A stretch of 64,000 bases of DNA from an uncultured Chryseobacterium sp. (GCA_913778085.1 CAJYXJ010000004.1:27346-91345), one strand, 5' to 3'; counted from the stretch's first letter, positions 18,029 to 27,167 are shown. Translations and numbers: made by a program. The notes: generated by a model not told the origin, from the sequence alone.

Positions 18029-18035
18029 CTAACCT

Positions 18036-18071
18036 AAACTTTGTCAAAAATTTTAATTTTTGACAAAGTTT
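18036..18071 (+). repeat. TTTGTCAAA palindrome, copy 1 (between the GH144-like genes)
   Basis: A perfect 17-bp inverted repeat (AAACTTTGTCAAAAATT / AATTTTTGACAAAGTTT) with a 2-nt loop, followed by TTATTTT. It could terminate or attenuate transcription, but related palindromes occur at 26057-26088 and 41254-41286, so it is probably a dispersed repeat family. Confidence 0.75.
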
Positions 18072-18090
18072 TATTTTAACAAGATTAACA

Positions 18091-19476
18091 ATGAAGAAGA
18101 TCGTTTTTACACTGGCATTAACAGCAGCTGTAATATCCTGCAAAACCACCCAACTCCAAAACGCGCAGCCATCCAAAAACCAAACCGCAAACATCAATCT
18201 TACCGATGTCCAGCTTATGGACCTCGTTCAGAGAGAATCCCTGAAATATTTTTGGGACTATGCCGAACCGAACTCGAAACTCGGCAGGGAAAGGTACCAT
18301 GAAGACAACATCTATCCGGATAACGACAGGCATGTAGTAACGATCGGCGGTTCGGGATTCGGGCTGGCCACGATATTGGTAGGAGTAGAGAGGGGATTCG
18401 TACCGCGTAAAGAAGCAGTGAAACGATTGACCACCATGATGGATTTTCTTGCGAAAGCTGACCGTCACAAAGGGGCATGGTCCCACTGGATCAACGGTGA
18501 AACGGGAAAAACCGTGCCTTTCGGGAAAAAAGATAACGGCGGCGACTTAGTGGAAACGGCATTCCTTACTTCAGGAATCCTGATGGTCCGTGAATACTTT
18601 AAAAACGGAAACAACGAAGAGAAAGCATTGGCTAAGAAATGCGACGAACTCTGGAAAGGCATCCAATGGAACTGGTACACCAAAGGCGGGGAAAAAGTTC
18701 TTTACTGGCATTGGTCATCCGATTATCAGTGGCAAATGAATTTTCCGCTGCAGGGGTATAACGAATGCCTGATCACTTACATTTTAGCCGCTTCATCACC
18801 CACTTATCCGATTGATGCGGAAACCTATTACAAAGGCTGGACAAGAAACGGAACCTACCTTTCAGACAAAGAAAAATACGGGCTGCCAATGTATGTTAAA
18901 CACAATGGTGCTGAAGAATACGGCGGTCCGCTGTTCTGGGCCCATTACTCTTACATTGGCCTGGACCCGACGAACCTTTCCGACAAACTCATTAAAAATT
19001 ACTTCGACTTAAATAAAAACCAGGTTCTCATTGATTACAAATACTGCGTCGAGAATCCGAAACACTGGAAAGGCTATGGGCCGAATTATTGGGGTTTAAC
19101 TGCAAGCTACTCGCGAAACCAGGATGGAGGAGTCGGTTATGATGCCCATTTCCCGCAGAACGACCGCGGCGTCATTACGCCCACTGCGGCATTGAGCAGT
19201 TTTCCGTACACCCCAAAAGAATCAATGGACTTCCTGAAATTTTTATACACTCAAAAACCTCAATTTATTGGATCGGCAGGCCCTTACGATGCGAATTCCA
19301 TTCATTATGACAACTGGACGACGCCAAGATATTTAGCCATTGATCAGGGAACCATTGCTCCGATGATCGAGAATTACAGGACCGGATTTCTCTGGAAACT
19401 CTTCATGAATGCCCCGGAAATCCGGCAGGGACTGAAAAAGCTGAGTTTTAAGTCTGGAAAATACAACATCAGGTAA
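18091..19476 (+). CDS. GH144-like endo-beta-1,2-glucanase, lipoprotein, copy 2
   Basis: A 461-residue paralogue of the preceding gene, with lipobox VISC and the same barrel. The catalytic block DNGGDLVETAFL places Asp148, Asp152 and Glu155, with Glu225 in YNECLITYIL 70 residues later. Conserved runs include LKYFWDYAEPNSKLGRERYH, YWGLTASYSRNQDG and WTTPRYLAIDQGTIAPMIEN. Codon use is more GC-rich than in SusC/SusD. Two endo-enzymes in one locus suggest different chain lengths or cellular positions. The alternative label glucoamylase is only the older domain name. Confidence 0.87.
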   Translation: MKKIVFTLALTAAVISCKTTQLQNAQPSKNQTANINLTDVQLMDLVQRESLKYFWDYAEPNSKLGRERYHEDNIYPDNDRHVVTIGGSGFGLATILVGVERGFVPRKEAVKRLTTMMDFLAKADRHKGAWSHWINGETGKTVPFGKKDNGGDLVETAFLTSGILMVREYFKNGNNEEKALAKKCDELWKGIQWNWYTKGGEKVLYWHWSSDYQWQMNFPLQGYNECLITYILAASSPTYPIDAETYYKGWTRNGTYLSDKEKYGLPMYVKHNGAEEYGGPLFWAHYSYIGLDPTNLSDKLIKNYFDLNKNQVLIDYKYCVENPKHWKGYGPNYWGLTASYSRNQDGGVGYDAHFPQNDRGVITPTAALSSFPYTPKESMDFLKFLYTQKPQFIGSAGPYDANSIHYDNWTTPRYLAIDQGTIAPMIENYRTGFLWKLFMNAPEIRQGLKKLSFKSGKYNIR

Positions 19477-19675
19477 CCGTTAAAATAAATTTTAGTAATT
19501 TGAAGCTGTTTCCCGCTTTCCGCTATTACTCCTCGCTCACCTTTCAGGCTCGCTGTGGGGTAGCCGCTGCAATCGGGGCTAAAAAGAACAACACAGGATC
19601 AACGTTCTCCCAAATATAGGAAGTTTGTAAACTAAGACAAAATAAAAGTGGCTTCAGCCCAAACAGGAAATAAAA
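19477..19675. repeat. Dispersed intergenic repeat between GH144-like gene and esterase
   Basis: Bases 19503-19590 (GCTGTTTCCCGCTTTCCGC through AATCGGGGCTA) resemble a GC-rich intergenic element that I recall as common in Chryseobacterium genomes; a second piece, GGCTTCAGCCC, lies at 19650-19660. The region may separate the transcription of the GH144-like and esterase genes. Confidence 0.45.
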
Positions 19676-20383
19676 ATGACAATGAAACTGAAACATCTGC
19701 CGCTCTTGCTTTTGCCCCTTTCATTAAGCGTCAACGCTCAGGAAATAAAGGCGGAGCTTAATAAAGAATCCAAAAGGCAGGAGAAAATATCCTATATCCT
19801 CGATTATCCGCAGGGCACCAAAGGAAATGTCCCTTTAATCGTTTTCCTTCACGGTTCCGGCGAAAGAGGGAACAACCTGGAAATGGTAAAAGCCCACAGC
19901 CCGTTCACCTACAAAAACCTGATCAAGGAGCCGGTAGCGATCCTGGCACCCCAGTGCCCGGAAAATACCTGGTGGGATACGGTAACCCTCTACAATCTTA
20001 TAAAAGAAATTCAGTCTAAGTACAAAGTGGATGCTTCCAGGATTTACCTTACCGGCCTTTCGATGGGGGGCTGGGGAACCCTGAAGCTGGCGATGGAACA
20101 TCCTGAAATGTTTGCCGCCGTTGTTTCGGTATGTGCTCCCACAGACCGGGTGATGTACGCCAATATCCATCAGTACAAAGACCTCAACATAAAAATTTTT
20201 CACGGCGGAATGGATGACGTCGTGCTTCCGGAAAACGCTTTCAACTTTTATCAGAAGCTGCATCCGGTAAACCCGTCGGCAGAACTCACCATCTTCCCGA
20301 ACGACAACCACAATTCCTGGGATTCCACGTATTCCAATCCGGAATTGTACCGCTGGATGCTGTCTAAAAGAAAAGAGAAATAG
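19676..20383 (+). CDS. Secreted alpha/beta-hydrolase (esterase, prolyl-oligopeptidase / PHB-depolymerase-like)
   Basis: A 235-residue exported serine hydrolase. The signal peptide ends at SVNAQ, and the fold shows VPLIVFLHGSGERGNN (oxyanion region), the nucleophile elbow GLSMGG, the acid in HGGMDDVVLP and the histidine in NDNHNSWDS. It resembles short carbohydrate esterases that sit in polysaccharide loci and remove acyl groups. Here it may strip succinyl or similar substituents from glucans so that glycosidases can act; that substrate is inference. ATG at 19676 and 19682 are both possible. Confidence 0.85.
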   Translation: MTMKLKHLPLLLLPLSLSVNAQEIKAELNKESKRQEKISYILDYPQGTKGNVPLIVFLHGSGERGNNLEMVKAHSPFTYKNLIKEPVAILAPQCPENTWWDTVTLYNLIKEIQSKYKVDASRIYLTGLSMGGWGTLKLAMEHPEMFAAVVSVCAPTDRVMYANIHQYKDLNIKIFHGGMDDVVLPENAFNFYQKLHPVNPSAELTIFPNDNHNSWDSTYSNPELYRWMLSKRKEK

Positions 20384-20387
20384 CATC

Positions 20388-21602
20388 ATGACATTGCTGC
20401 CCGAGAGTTTTTTCGGTTCTTTCAATGCGGAAAGAATGACCGGTGAGATAAAGAATTTTACTCTTCTTCATTATAAAAATGGAGAATTACTCTGTGATTG
20501 CCGGTATGAAGATGGAATGCTGCTGGAACGAAAAGATTTTGATAAGGAAGAAAGGCATAGGAGGATTTATGACTATTGTGGTAATTATAAAATTACAACG
20601 ATTTACAATAAATCCGGTGAGGTTTCGTCAAAACGGATTTTTTTTGAAAATCATTTCAACATATCGGAAAGCACAAATTTCCCGATCAACGGAAATGAAG
20701 GTTGGGAAATAAAAAAAGACAAACCCGGGACTGAAGAAATTACTTTTAAAGGTAAAGAATATACAATTGCCTACCGTTTTGAAAATAATTTACAGGTAAA
20801 ACTCCTTTTTGATATTTCCGGCTGTGATGGATCTTATATTATTAATGCTGCCTATGATGACTTGGGCAGGATGATCTCATATACTAAAAAGCGGCTAAAT
20901 GATGAATATGATTATTTGAATGAAGAACGTCGGCTGGAATATGAAGATGATCTGGTTATTGAAAAGCTTTATGAGGATGGCAGGGAAAGTTACAGGATTA
21001 CCCTGCATGATGACCGGAAGAGGCCTCTTATAATTGCCGGTTTCGATAGCATTGAGTATCTTGAACCTGTCAAAAGATATGTTAAAAATCCAGATGAGAA
21101 AAATCTGTTGCCGGTTATAAAGATCATCCGGCTTGAGGTTTTTGATTATGATAAATTCGGGAACAGGACCTGGTATGAAGAGAAGTATTACAGACCGGAT
21201 TTTTCAAAAGACGGATTAACTTACTACATTCAGGATTACCGCTATTGTGATAAGTACAATATTGAATATGGGTATTTTTACGGTAAAACTAAAGAAGATT
21301 ATGATGACTGCAGCGAAGACCTTACCAGACTGGAATATTCTGAAAATAAAGTCTGTCAGTACCGGGATGATCAGCTGATGGCTATTCATTACATAGAAAA
21401 TGAGAAAAAGATAAAATCTGAGTATTTCAGACATCTTTCAGTTATCAGGGAAACAGATGAGGAGGGAAATTCTGAAGTTCTAATGCAGGAAATCGATGTT
21501 ATTGAAAAATACGATACCTTTGGAAATACGGTTGAATCCTGGGTGAAAAATAGCACAACCGGAAAAGAGGATCATTATGAAATTAAAGTAATAAGAAATT
21601 AA
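20388..21602 (+). CDS. Protein of unknown function with YD-like repeats
   Basis: A 404-residue protein with no signal peptide, starting 4 nt after the esterase stop and ending 31 nt before the GH3 gene. It is rich in Tyr, Asp, Glu and Lys and contains repeated short beta-hairpin-like units (YDDLGRMISYTKKRL, YDKFGNRTWYEEKYY, YDTFGNTVESWVKN), each with a Y-D-x-x-G-(N/R) core like the YD units of RHS proteins, and MORN-like LHYKNGELLCDCRYEDG at the start. It has no RHS core or toxin tip. I do not recognise a family. Its place inside a sugar locus is odd, and co-transcription seems certain. Confidence 0.75.
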   Translation: MTLLPESFFGSFNAERMTGEIKNFTLLHYKNGELLCDCRYEDGMLLERKDFDKEERHRRIYDYCGNYKITTIYNKSGEVSSKRIFFENHFNISESTNFPINGNEGWEIKKDKPGTEEITFKGKEYTIAYRFENNLQVKLLFDISGCDGSYIINAAYDDLGRMISYTKKRLNDEYDYLNEERRLEYEDDLVIEKLYEDGRESYRITLHDDRKRPLIIAGFDSIEYLEPVKRYVKNPDEKNLLPVIKIIRLEVFDYDKFGNRTWYEEKYYRPDFSKDGLTYYIQDYRYCDKYNIEYGYFYGKTKEDYDDCSEDLTRLEYSENKVCQYRDDQLMAIHYIENEKKIKSEYFRHLSVIRETDEEGNSEVLMQEIDVIEKYDTFGNTVESWVKNSTTGKEDHYEIKVIRN

Positions 21603-21633
21603 AAAAGAAACTATAATTAAAGAAGATAGAGTA

Positions 21634-23961
21634 ATGAAAAAGTTAATTGTAATCGCCACACTGGCACTGGCTCCCGTATTTTCGGCCCAGGAAATGGTGA
21701 CAAAGCCGGTGCAGGCTTATCAGACAGCACAGTATCAGGCAAAAAAGAAAGCCTTTGTTGAAAGCCTGCTTGCGAAAATGACACTGGATGAGAAAATCGG
21801 ACAGCTGAACTTACCCAGTTCAGGAGATTTTACCACCGGACTGGCAAAAAGCTCGGACATCGGTAAAAAAGTAGAGCAGGGATTGGTCGGGGGACTGTTC
21901 AACATAAAAGGGGCTGATAAAATCAGAGCCGTACAGAAAGTAGCGGTGGAAAACAGCCGTCTTAAAATTCCTTTGATCTTTGGGATGGATGTCATCCACG
22001 GCTACGAAACTACCTTTCCGATTCCTTTGGGATTGGCTGCTTCATGGGACATGAATCTGATCCAGCAGTCGGCAAGGGTAGCGGCAAAAGAAGCATCTTC
22101 CGACGGAATCAACTGGACTTTCTCGCCAATGGTGGATATCTCCCGCGAACCAAGATGGGGAAGGGTTTCCGAAGGCTCCGGTGAAGATCCTTATCTGGGA
22201 AGTGAAATTGCCAAAAACATGGTGTATGGGTATCAGGGCAAAGATTTATCCATAGGAAATACCATTTTAGCCTGTGTTAAACACTATGCATTGTACGGAG
22301 CAGGCGAAGCGGGACGTGATTACAATACCGTAGACATGAGCCACGTAAGAATGTATAACGAATATTTCCCCCCATATAAAGCGGCTGTGGATGCAGGGGT
22401 AGCTTCCGTAATGGCTTCTTTCAATGAAGTAGATGGCGTTCCGGCAACCGGCAACCGATGGCTGCAGACCGAAGTACTCAGAAACCAGTGGAAATTCAAA
22501 GGTTTTGTTGTAACCGATTATACCGGGATCAACGAAATGGTTGACCACGGAATGGGTGATCTGCAGCAGGTTTCTGCATTGGCTCTAAAAGCAGGTATCG
22601 ATATGGATATGGTTGGGGAAGGATTTTTAACGACTCTTAAAAAATCTCTGGCGGAAGGAAAAGTTACCCAGGCTGAAATCGACATGGCAGCAAGAAGAAT
22701 CCTGGAAGCCAAATATGATCTTGGATTATTCACCGATCCTTATAAATACGGGGACGCAAAGCTGGCGGCAAAAGAAGTCTACAGCATGGAAAACCGAAAT
22801 ATTGCCAGAAGCACGGCAGCACAGTCGATGGTATTGATGAAAAACGACAACCAGGTGCTTCCTTTGAAAAAATCCGGAACCGTAGCGGTGATCGGACCAT
22901 TGGTGAATAACTCCCTGAATATGGCCGGAACATGGAGTGTGGCGGCAAAAGCCGACCGGTCGGTCAACTTAATGCAGGGGCTACAGGAAAACTTTGGGAA
23001 ACAAGTGAAATTCCTTTCCGCAAAAGGTGCCAACCTCGATTATGATGCGAAGCTTGAAGATATTTATGCGGCACACGGAAAAAAGACCGATAGAGACAAC
23101 CGTCCGAAAGAAGTTCTGTTAAGGGAAGCTGTTGAAGTAGCAAATAAATCGGATGTTATCGTGCTGGCGATCGGAGAATCAGCAGAGATGAGCGGGGAAT
23201 CTTCTTCAAGAACCGAAATTACCATTCCACAATCTCAGGTTGATTTATTAAATGAACTGAAAAAAACAGGAAAACCGATTGCCGTAGTATTGTTTACAGG
23301 ACGTCCTTTGGCCTTAACCAATATTAAAGAGACACCGGATGCAATCCTTAACGTTTGGTTTGCAGGTTCTGAAGCGGGAAATGCAATTTCCGATGTTCTT
23401 TTCGGAAAAGTAAACCCATCCGGAAAACTGCCGATGACCTTCCCTAGAAGTCTGGGACAGGTTCCTATTTATTATAATGAAAAAAATACCGGCCGCCCGT
23501 TGGATCAGAAACTGGTTGATAAATGCGAATTCCAGAGATTCCGTTCCAATTATATGGATGAATGTAATACGCCGCTGTATCCATTTGGATATGGATTGAG
23601 TTATACCAAATTTAACTATTCGGATATCACTATTTCCAATGCCAATCCGAAAGGCAACCAGACGGTACAGGCATCCGTTACCGTTACCAACTCCGGAAAT
23701 TACGATGGGGCGGAAGTCGTGCAGCTCTACATTCGAGATATGGTGGGAAGCATCACCAGACCGGTAAAAGAGCTGAAAGGCTTCCAGAAAATCATGTTGA
23801 AAAAAGGTGAATCTAGAAAAGTAACCTTCGACATTACACCGGAAAACCTGAAGTTCTACAATGGCGATCTGAAATACGATTGGGAACCGGGAGAATTCGA
23901 TATCATGATCGGAACCAGTTCTTCTGATGTGAAACATTCAAAAATCAACTGGACAAAATAA
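21634..23961 (+). CDS. bglX: Glycoside hydrolase family 3 beta-glucosidase (BglX-type)
   Basis: A 775-residue periplasmic exo-enzyme that releases glucose from the non-reducing end of beta-gluco-oligosaccharides. It has a signal peptide (ending VFSAQ), the GH3 N-terminal TIM barrel with nucleophile Asp295 in FKGFVVTDYTGINE, the alpha/beta sandwich with probable acid/base Glu522 in AEMSGESSSRTE, and the C-terminal fibronectin-like domain. Close relatives in Bacteroides (BT_3567, from memory) act on beta-1,2-gluco-oligosaccharides and lie beside GH144-like genes, which fits this locus. It ends the locus with a strong terminator. Confidence 0.93.
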   Translation: MKKLIVIATLALAPVFSAQEMVTKPVQAYQTAQYQAKKKAFVESLLAKMTLDEKIGQLNLPSSGDFTTGLAKSSDIGKKVEQGLVGGLFNIKGADKIRAVQKVAVENSRLKIPLIFGMDVIHGYETTFPIPLGLAASWDMNLIQQSARVAAKEASSDGINWTFSPMVDISREPRWGRVSEGSGEDPYLGSEIAKNMVYGYQGKDLSIGNTILACVKHYALYGAGEAGRDYNTVDMSHVRMYNEYFPPYKAAVDAGVASVMASFNEVDGVPATGNRWLQTEVLRNQWKFKGFVVTDYTGINEMVDHGMGDLQQVSALALKAGIDMDMVGEGFLTTLKKSLAEGKVTQAEIDMAARRILEAKYDLGLFTDPYKYGDAKLAAKEVYSMENRNIARSTAAQSMVLMKNDNQVLPLKKSGTVAVIGPLVNNSLNMAGTWSVAAKADRSVNLMQGLQENFGKQVKFLSAKGANLDYDAKLEDIYAAHGKKTDRDNRPKEVLLREAVEVANKSDVIVLAIGESAEMSGESSSRTEITIPQSQVDLLNELKKTGKPIAVVLFTGRPLALTNIKETPDAILNVWFAGSEAGNAISDVLFGKVNPSGKLPMTFPRSLGQVPIYYNEKNTGRPLDQKLVDKCEFQRFRSNYMDECNTPLYPFGYGLSYTKFNYSDITISNANPKGNQTVQASVTVTNSGNYDGAEVVQLYIRDMVGSITRPVKELKGFQKIMLKKGESRKVTFDITPENLKFYNGDLKYDWEPGEFDIMIGTSSSDVKHSKINWTK

Positions 23962-23966
23962 TTCTT

Positions 23967-23995
23967 AAGTCACTCAAATCGAGTGACTTTTTTTG
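23967..23995 (+). terminator. Terminator closing the glucan locus
   Basis: A perfect 9-bp stem (AAGTCACTC / GAGTGACTT) with a 5-nt loop and seven T residues follows the GH3 stop codon directly. Confidence 0.9.
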
Positions 23996-24038
23996 TATAT
24001 TTAGTGTAATAAAACCGTAGAAATTTAAAAACATACAC

Positions 24039-24452
24039 ATGAAAAAAACAATCTTATTCAATTTATTGTTCCTTGCATCTTTAGTGCTTGCTCAGAAAAA
24101 TCCGACGGTTGTAGGAAATGACCGTGATATTCATGGATGTATTGGCTCTGCGGGCTATACGTACTCCCAGATAAAAAACGAATGTGTACGCGTTTTTGAG
24201 CAGAAAATCAAGCTTAAAGAAATGGATGGAGACAAAAGCTATTCCACGATGACAGCGGTTATTTTCAGCAAAAACATGAAAAAAGCAGAAATTTTTATTC
24301 CGGATGGCGCTGCGAAAAGCATTATCCTTGAAAGACAGGGAAAAAGTAAGATCTGGAAGAGCGGTAAAGCCGTAAAAGATGCTTATGTCCTGGTTCCTTA
24401 TCGGAAAAAAGGCTACCAGATTAAGAAAAATGATGTAGTAATTTATCAATAA
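24039..24452 (+). CDS. Small secreted protein with DxHGCIxSAGYxxS motif
   Basis: A 137-residue exported protein with a signal peptide (ending LVLAQ). The mature N-terminus has the motif NDRDIHGCIGSAGYTYSQIKNECVR, whose two Cys are spaced to form a disulfide; I have seen similar D-x-H-G-C-I-x-S-A-G-Y segments in small secreted proteins, without a family name. The remainder is a beta-rich domain (TAVIFSKNMKKAEIFIPDG, YVLVPYRKKGYQIKKNDV). It stands alone between the GH3 terminator and purB. Function unknown. Confidence 0.75.
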   Translation: MKKTILFNLLFLASLVLAQKNPTVVGNDRDIHGCIGSAGYTYSQIKNECVRVFEQKIKLKEMDGDKSYSTMTAVIFSKNMKKAEIFIPDGAAKSIILERQGKSKIWKSGKAVKDAYVLVPYRKKGYQIKKNDVVIYQ

Positions 24453-24565
24453 CGAAACACAAAGCCATTCGCAAGAGTGGCTTTTTATCATTTAATTCTC
24501 ATCTGTTAACTATTTTTATAATACGACTCAGTCGCGAACGATTTTCAACTCTCGCTGAAAAATCT

Positions 24566-24573
24566 TATTTTTG
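24566..24573 (+). promoter_or_regulatory. -7 element (TATTTTTG) of purB
   Basis: Exact TAnnTTTG match 23 nt before the purB ATG, predicting a start near 24580 and a leader of under 20 nt. Confidence 0.5.
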
Positions 24574-24596
24574 CATACCTAAAAGTAAAAGAAAGA

Positions 24597-26024
24597 ATGA
24601 ATTCCTACAAAAATCCATTGGAAGAGCGCTACTCCAGTGAAGAAATGTTATTTAACTTCTCACATAATAACAAATTCCGCACCTGGAGAAAACTTTGGAT
24701 CGCGCTTGCTGAAATCGAGAAAGATCTAGGCCTTGACATCACCGACGAGCAGATCGCAGAACTGAAAGCCAATGCTGAAAACATCGATTACGATAAAGCG
24801 GCAGAATATGAGAAAAAGTTCCGTCATGACGTAATGGCTCACGTTCATACCTATGGAGATGTGGCACCTTCTGCCAAAGGAATTATCCATTTAGGAGCAA
24901 CTTCTGCTTTTGTAGGCGATAATACAGACCTGATCCAGATCCGTGACGGGCTTTTAATCCTGAAGAAAAAACTCGTTAATGTAATCAAGAATTTGGCAGA
25001 TTTTGCCATTGAATACAAAGACCTTCCGACATTAGGGTTTACCCACTTCCAGCCGGCCCAGCTGACCACCGTAGGAAAAAGAGCCACGCTTTGGTTACAG
25101 AGTCTGGTACTGGATATCGAAGAACTTGATTTCTTTCTGGAAACCCTGAGGTTCAGAGGCGTAAAAGGAACCACCGGAACAGCGGCCAGCTTTCTGGAAC
25201 TTTTCAACGGAGATTATTCTAAAGTAAAGCATTTGGATAAAGAACTATCTAAAAGATTCGGATTCGAAAAAGTATTCGGTGTTTCCGGACAGACTTACGA
25301 TAGAAAAATTGATGCTAAAGTAGTGGCCTTGTTAGGAAATATCGCACAATCTGCTCATAAATTCACCAATGATCTGCGTTTGCTTCAAAACCTGAAGGAA
25401 ATTGAAGAGCCGTTCGAGAAAAACCAGATCGGTTCATCGGCCATGGCTTACAAGCGTAACCCGATGAGAAGCGAAAGAATCGGGGCCCTGGCAAAATATG
25501 TAATGTCACTGACTACCAGTTCTGCAATGGTCGCTTCAACACAGTGGTTTGAAAGAACCCTGGATGATTCTGCCAACAAACGGTTAACCATTCCACAGGC
25601 ATTCTTAGCCGTGGATGCAATCTTATTGATCTGGAACAATATCATGAACGGTATTGTTGTATATCCGAACAGGATCAACAAACATATCATGGACGAGCTT
25701 CCTTTCATGGCAACGGAATACATCATCATGGAAGAAGTGAAGGCCGGCGGAGACCGTCAGGAAATCCACGAAGTAATCAGGGTTCACTCCATGGAAGCAT
25801 CCAAGCAGGTAAAAATGGAAGGGAAAGAAAACGACCTGATCGAAAGAATCCTGAACGACGACTCCTTAAAATTCGATAAATCGAAACTGAAAGAAGTGCT
25901 GGATCCTAAAAACTTCATCGGTTTTGCCCCGATCCAGACCGAAGAATTTATCAAAAACGAAGTACAGCCGATCATCGATCAGAACAAAGACCTGATCGGG
26001 CTCGAAGCTGATCTTAAAGTATAA
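24597..26024 (+). CDS. purB: Adenylosuccinate lyase
   Basis: A 475-residue cytoplasmic lyase of the fumarase/aspartase superfamily that cleaves SAICAR and adenylosuccinate in purine synthesis. It shows the superfamily signature GSSAMAYKRNPMRSE (near 279-293), FTHFQPAQLTTVGKR, the DVMAHVHTY block and HLGATSAFVGDNTD. Length is standard. purL lies 2.3 kb downstream, separated by a WG-repeat gene and a transposon region, so an ancestral purine cluster may have been opened by insertion; that is inference. Confidence 0.96.
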   Translation: MNSYKNPLEERYSSEEMLFNFSHNNKFRTWRKLWIALAEIEKDLGLDITDEQIAELKANAENIDYDKAAEYEKKFRHDVMAHVHTYGDVAPSAKGIIHLGATSAFVGDNTDLIQIRDGLLILKKKLVNVIKNLADFAIEYKDLPTLGFTHFQPAQLTTVGKRATLWLQSLVLDIEELDFFLETLRFRGVKGTTGTAASFLELFNGDYSKVKHLDKELSKRFGFEKVFGVSGQTYDRKIDAKVVALLGNIAQSAHKFTNDLRLLQNLKEIEEPFEKNQIGSSAMAYKRNPMRSERIGALAKYVMSLTTSSAMVASTQWFERTLDDSANKRLTIPQAFLAVDAILLIWNNIMNGIVVYPNRINKHIMDELPFMATEYIIMEEVKAGGDRQEIHEVIRVHSMEASKQVKMEGKENDLIERILNDDSLKFDKSKLKEVLDPKNFIGFAPIQTEEFIKNEVQPIIDQNKDLIGLEADLKV

Positions 26025-26028
26025 TACC

Positions 26029-26056
26029 ATATGCAGTCCTTTTGGGCTGCATATTT
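26029..26056 (+). terminator. Terminator after purB
   Basis: An 11-bp stem with one G-T pair (ATATGCAGTCC / GGGCTGCATAT) closes a TTTT loop. It is followed at once by a TTTGTCAAA palindrome. Confidence 0.7.
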
Positions 26057-26088
26057 ACTTTGTCAAAGCTTAAAGTTTTTGACAAAGT
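26057..26088 (+). repeat. TTTGTCAAA palindrome, copy 2 (after purB)
   Basis: Arms ACTTTGTCAAA and TTTGACAAAGT are perfectly complementary over 11 bp with a 10-nt loop. It shares its core with copies at 18036-18071 and 41254-41286. Confidence 0.75.
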
Positions 26089-26118
26089 TTAAAATTAAAC
26101 CATCATCTTTCTCGGCAC

Positions 26119-27042
26119 ATGAATAAATTATTCGGAGCTCTTTTATTGGTACCTATGCTTTCTTTTTCCCAGCAGAACGAGATACTAGAGTATTTTAAAT
26201 CGAAAGACTCTTTGGTTGGCGTTAAAGATCAGCATGGAAAGATCATTGTTCCGGCGCAGTTTAAAATTTTTTCATATCTCGAAGACGGCGAATTGGTAAA
26301 AGGTGAAACCATTTATTTTGACGGATACAGAGAAGATGATGAAGAAAAAAATGCATCGGGATATGTGTATGACCGGAAAGGAAATTTCCTGTACCGGCCC
26401 TTTGCGTATGATAACGGAGCCGATTATTTCTCTGAAGGTTTAAGACGTTTTGTTAAAAACGGAAAAGTTGGTTTTGTCGACAGAAACGGCAAAGTTATCA
26501 TTGAAGCCAAACACGATTTCGTCTCATCTTTTCATTACGGCTATGCAGCTTACTGCGACGGCTGCGACTGGGAAAAAACGGAAGACGAACATAAAGCGAT
26601 TGTCGGAGGAACCTGGGGCGTGATGAATTTTAAAGGACAGACGGTAAATCCTGTGGAAATGTCGTGGAACACGGTGCCAGTAAACGGGAAAAACTATCCG
26701 TATCCATTTTCTTACAATCAAAAAGAGAAAACTATCCTTCAGTTTTTTGAAAAGCAGAACAAAAAGCTTTCCGAGCTCTATTATGTTAATCATTATACAA
26801 AATTGTCTGATGACGAAAAGAAATTATTCTTTGAACTCGTAGAACGTCCGAAAGAAAATTTTCCGTTTTATCAGGTCAATGCCTACGATTACAGGAAGGT
26901 AGAGGCTGGCTTATCCGGCTTGAAATTTCTGGTTTCAGAAGACGGCAGTAAAGTTTTCGCCCTCGAATATGATGATGAAAAAATTCCGTTTGAAACATGG
27001 CTGAAAGAACAACGGAAGCAAGCTGAAGAATTTCAGAAATAA
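26119..27042 (+). CDS. WG-repeat protein, exported
   Basis: A 307-residue protein with a signal peptide (ending LSFSQ) and WG-type repeats: SLVGVKDQHGKIIVPAQF, ASGYVYDRKGNFLYRPF, KVGFVDRNGKVIIEAKHDF and GTWGVMNFKGQTVNPVE. Each has the G-(F/V)-x-D-x-x-G-K core of the beta-hairpin WG repeat. Such proteins are common in Bacteroidetes and probably mediate binding; no specific role is known. The C-terminal 100 residues are a charged helical region. It is separated from purB by a terminator. Confidence 0.85.
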   Translation: MNKLFGALLLVPMLSFSQQNEILEYFKSKDSLVGVKDQHGKIIVPAQFKIFSYLEDGELVKGETIYFDGYREDDEEKNASGYVYDRKGNFLYRPFAYDNGADYFSEGLRRFVKNGKVGFVDRNGKVIIEAKHDFVSSFHYGYAAYCDGCDWEKTEDEHKAIVGGTWGVMNFKGQTVNPVEMSWNTVPVNGKNYPYPFSYNQKEKTILQFFEKQNKKLSELYYVNHYTKLSDDEKKLFFELVERPKENFPFYQVNAYDYRKVEAGLSGLKFLVSEDGSKVFALEYDDEKIPFETWLKEQRKQAEEFQK

Positions 27043-27167
27043 CATCCGGATGCCCCGAATAAGTTGAATGCACTGCAAAAATAATGATGACAAAAAATAA
27101 TAGGTTGTTGTTTTAGATTTTCGCATCACCGATGTGACAATTCAGGACACCTATTTATTTTGATATT

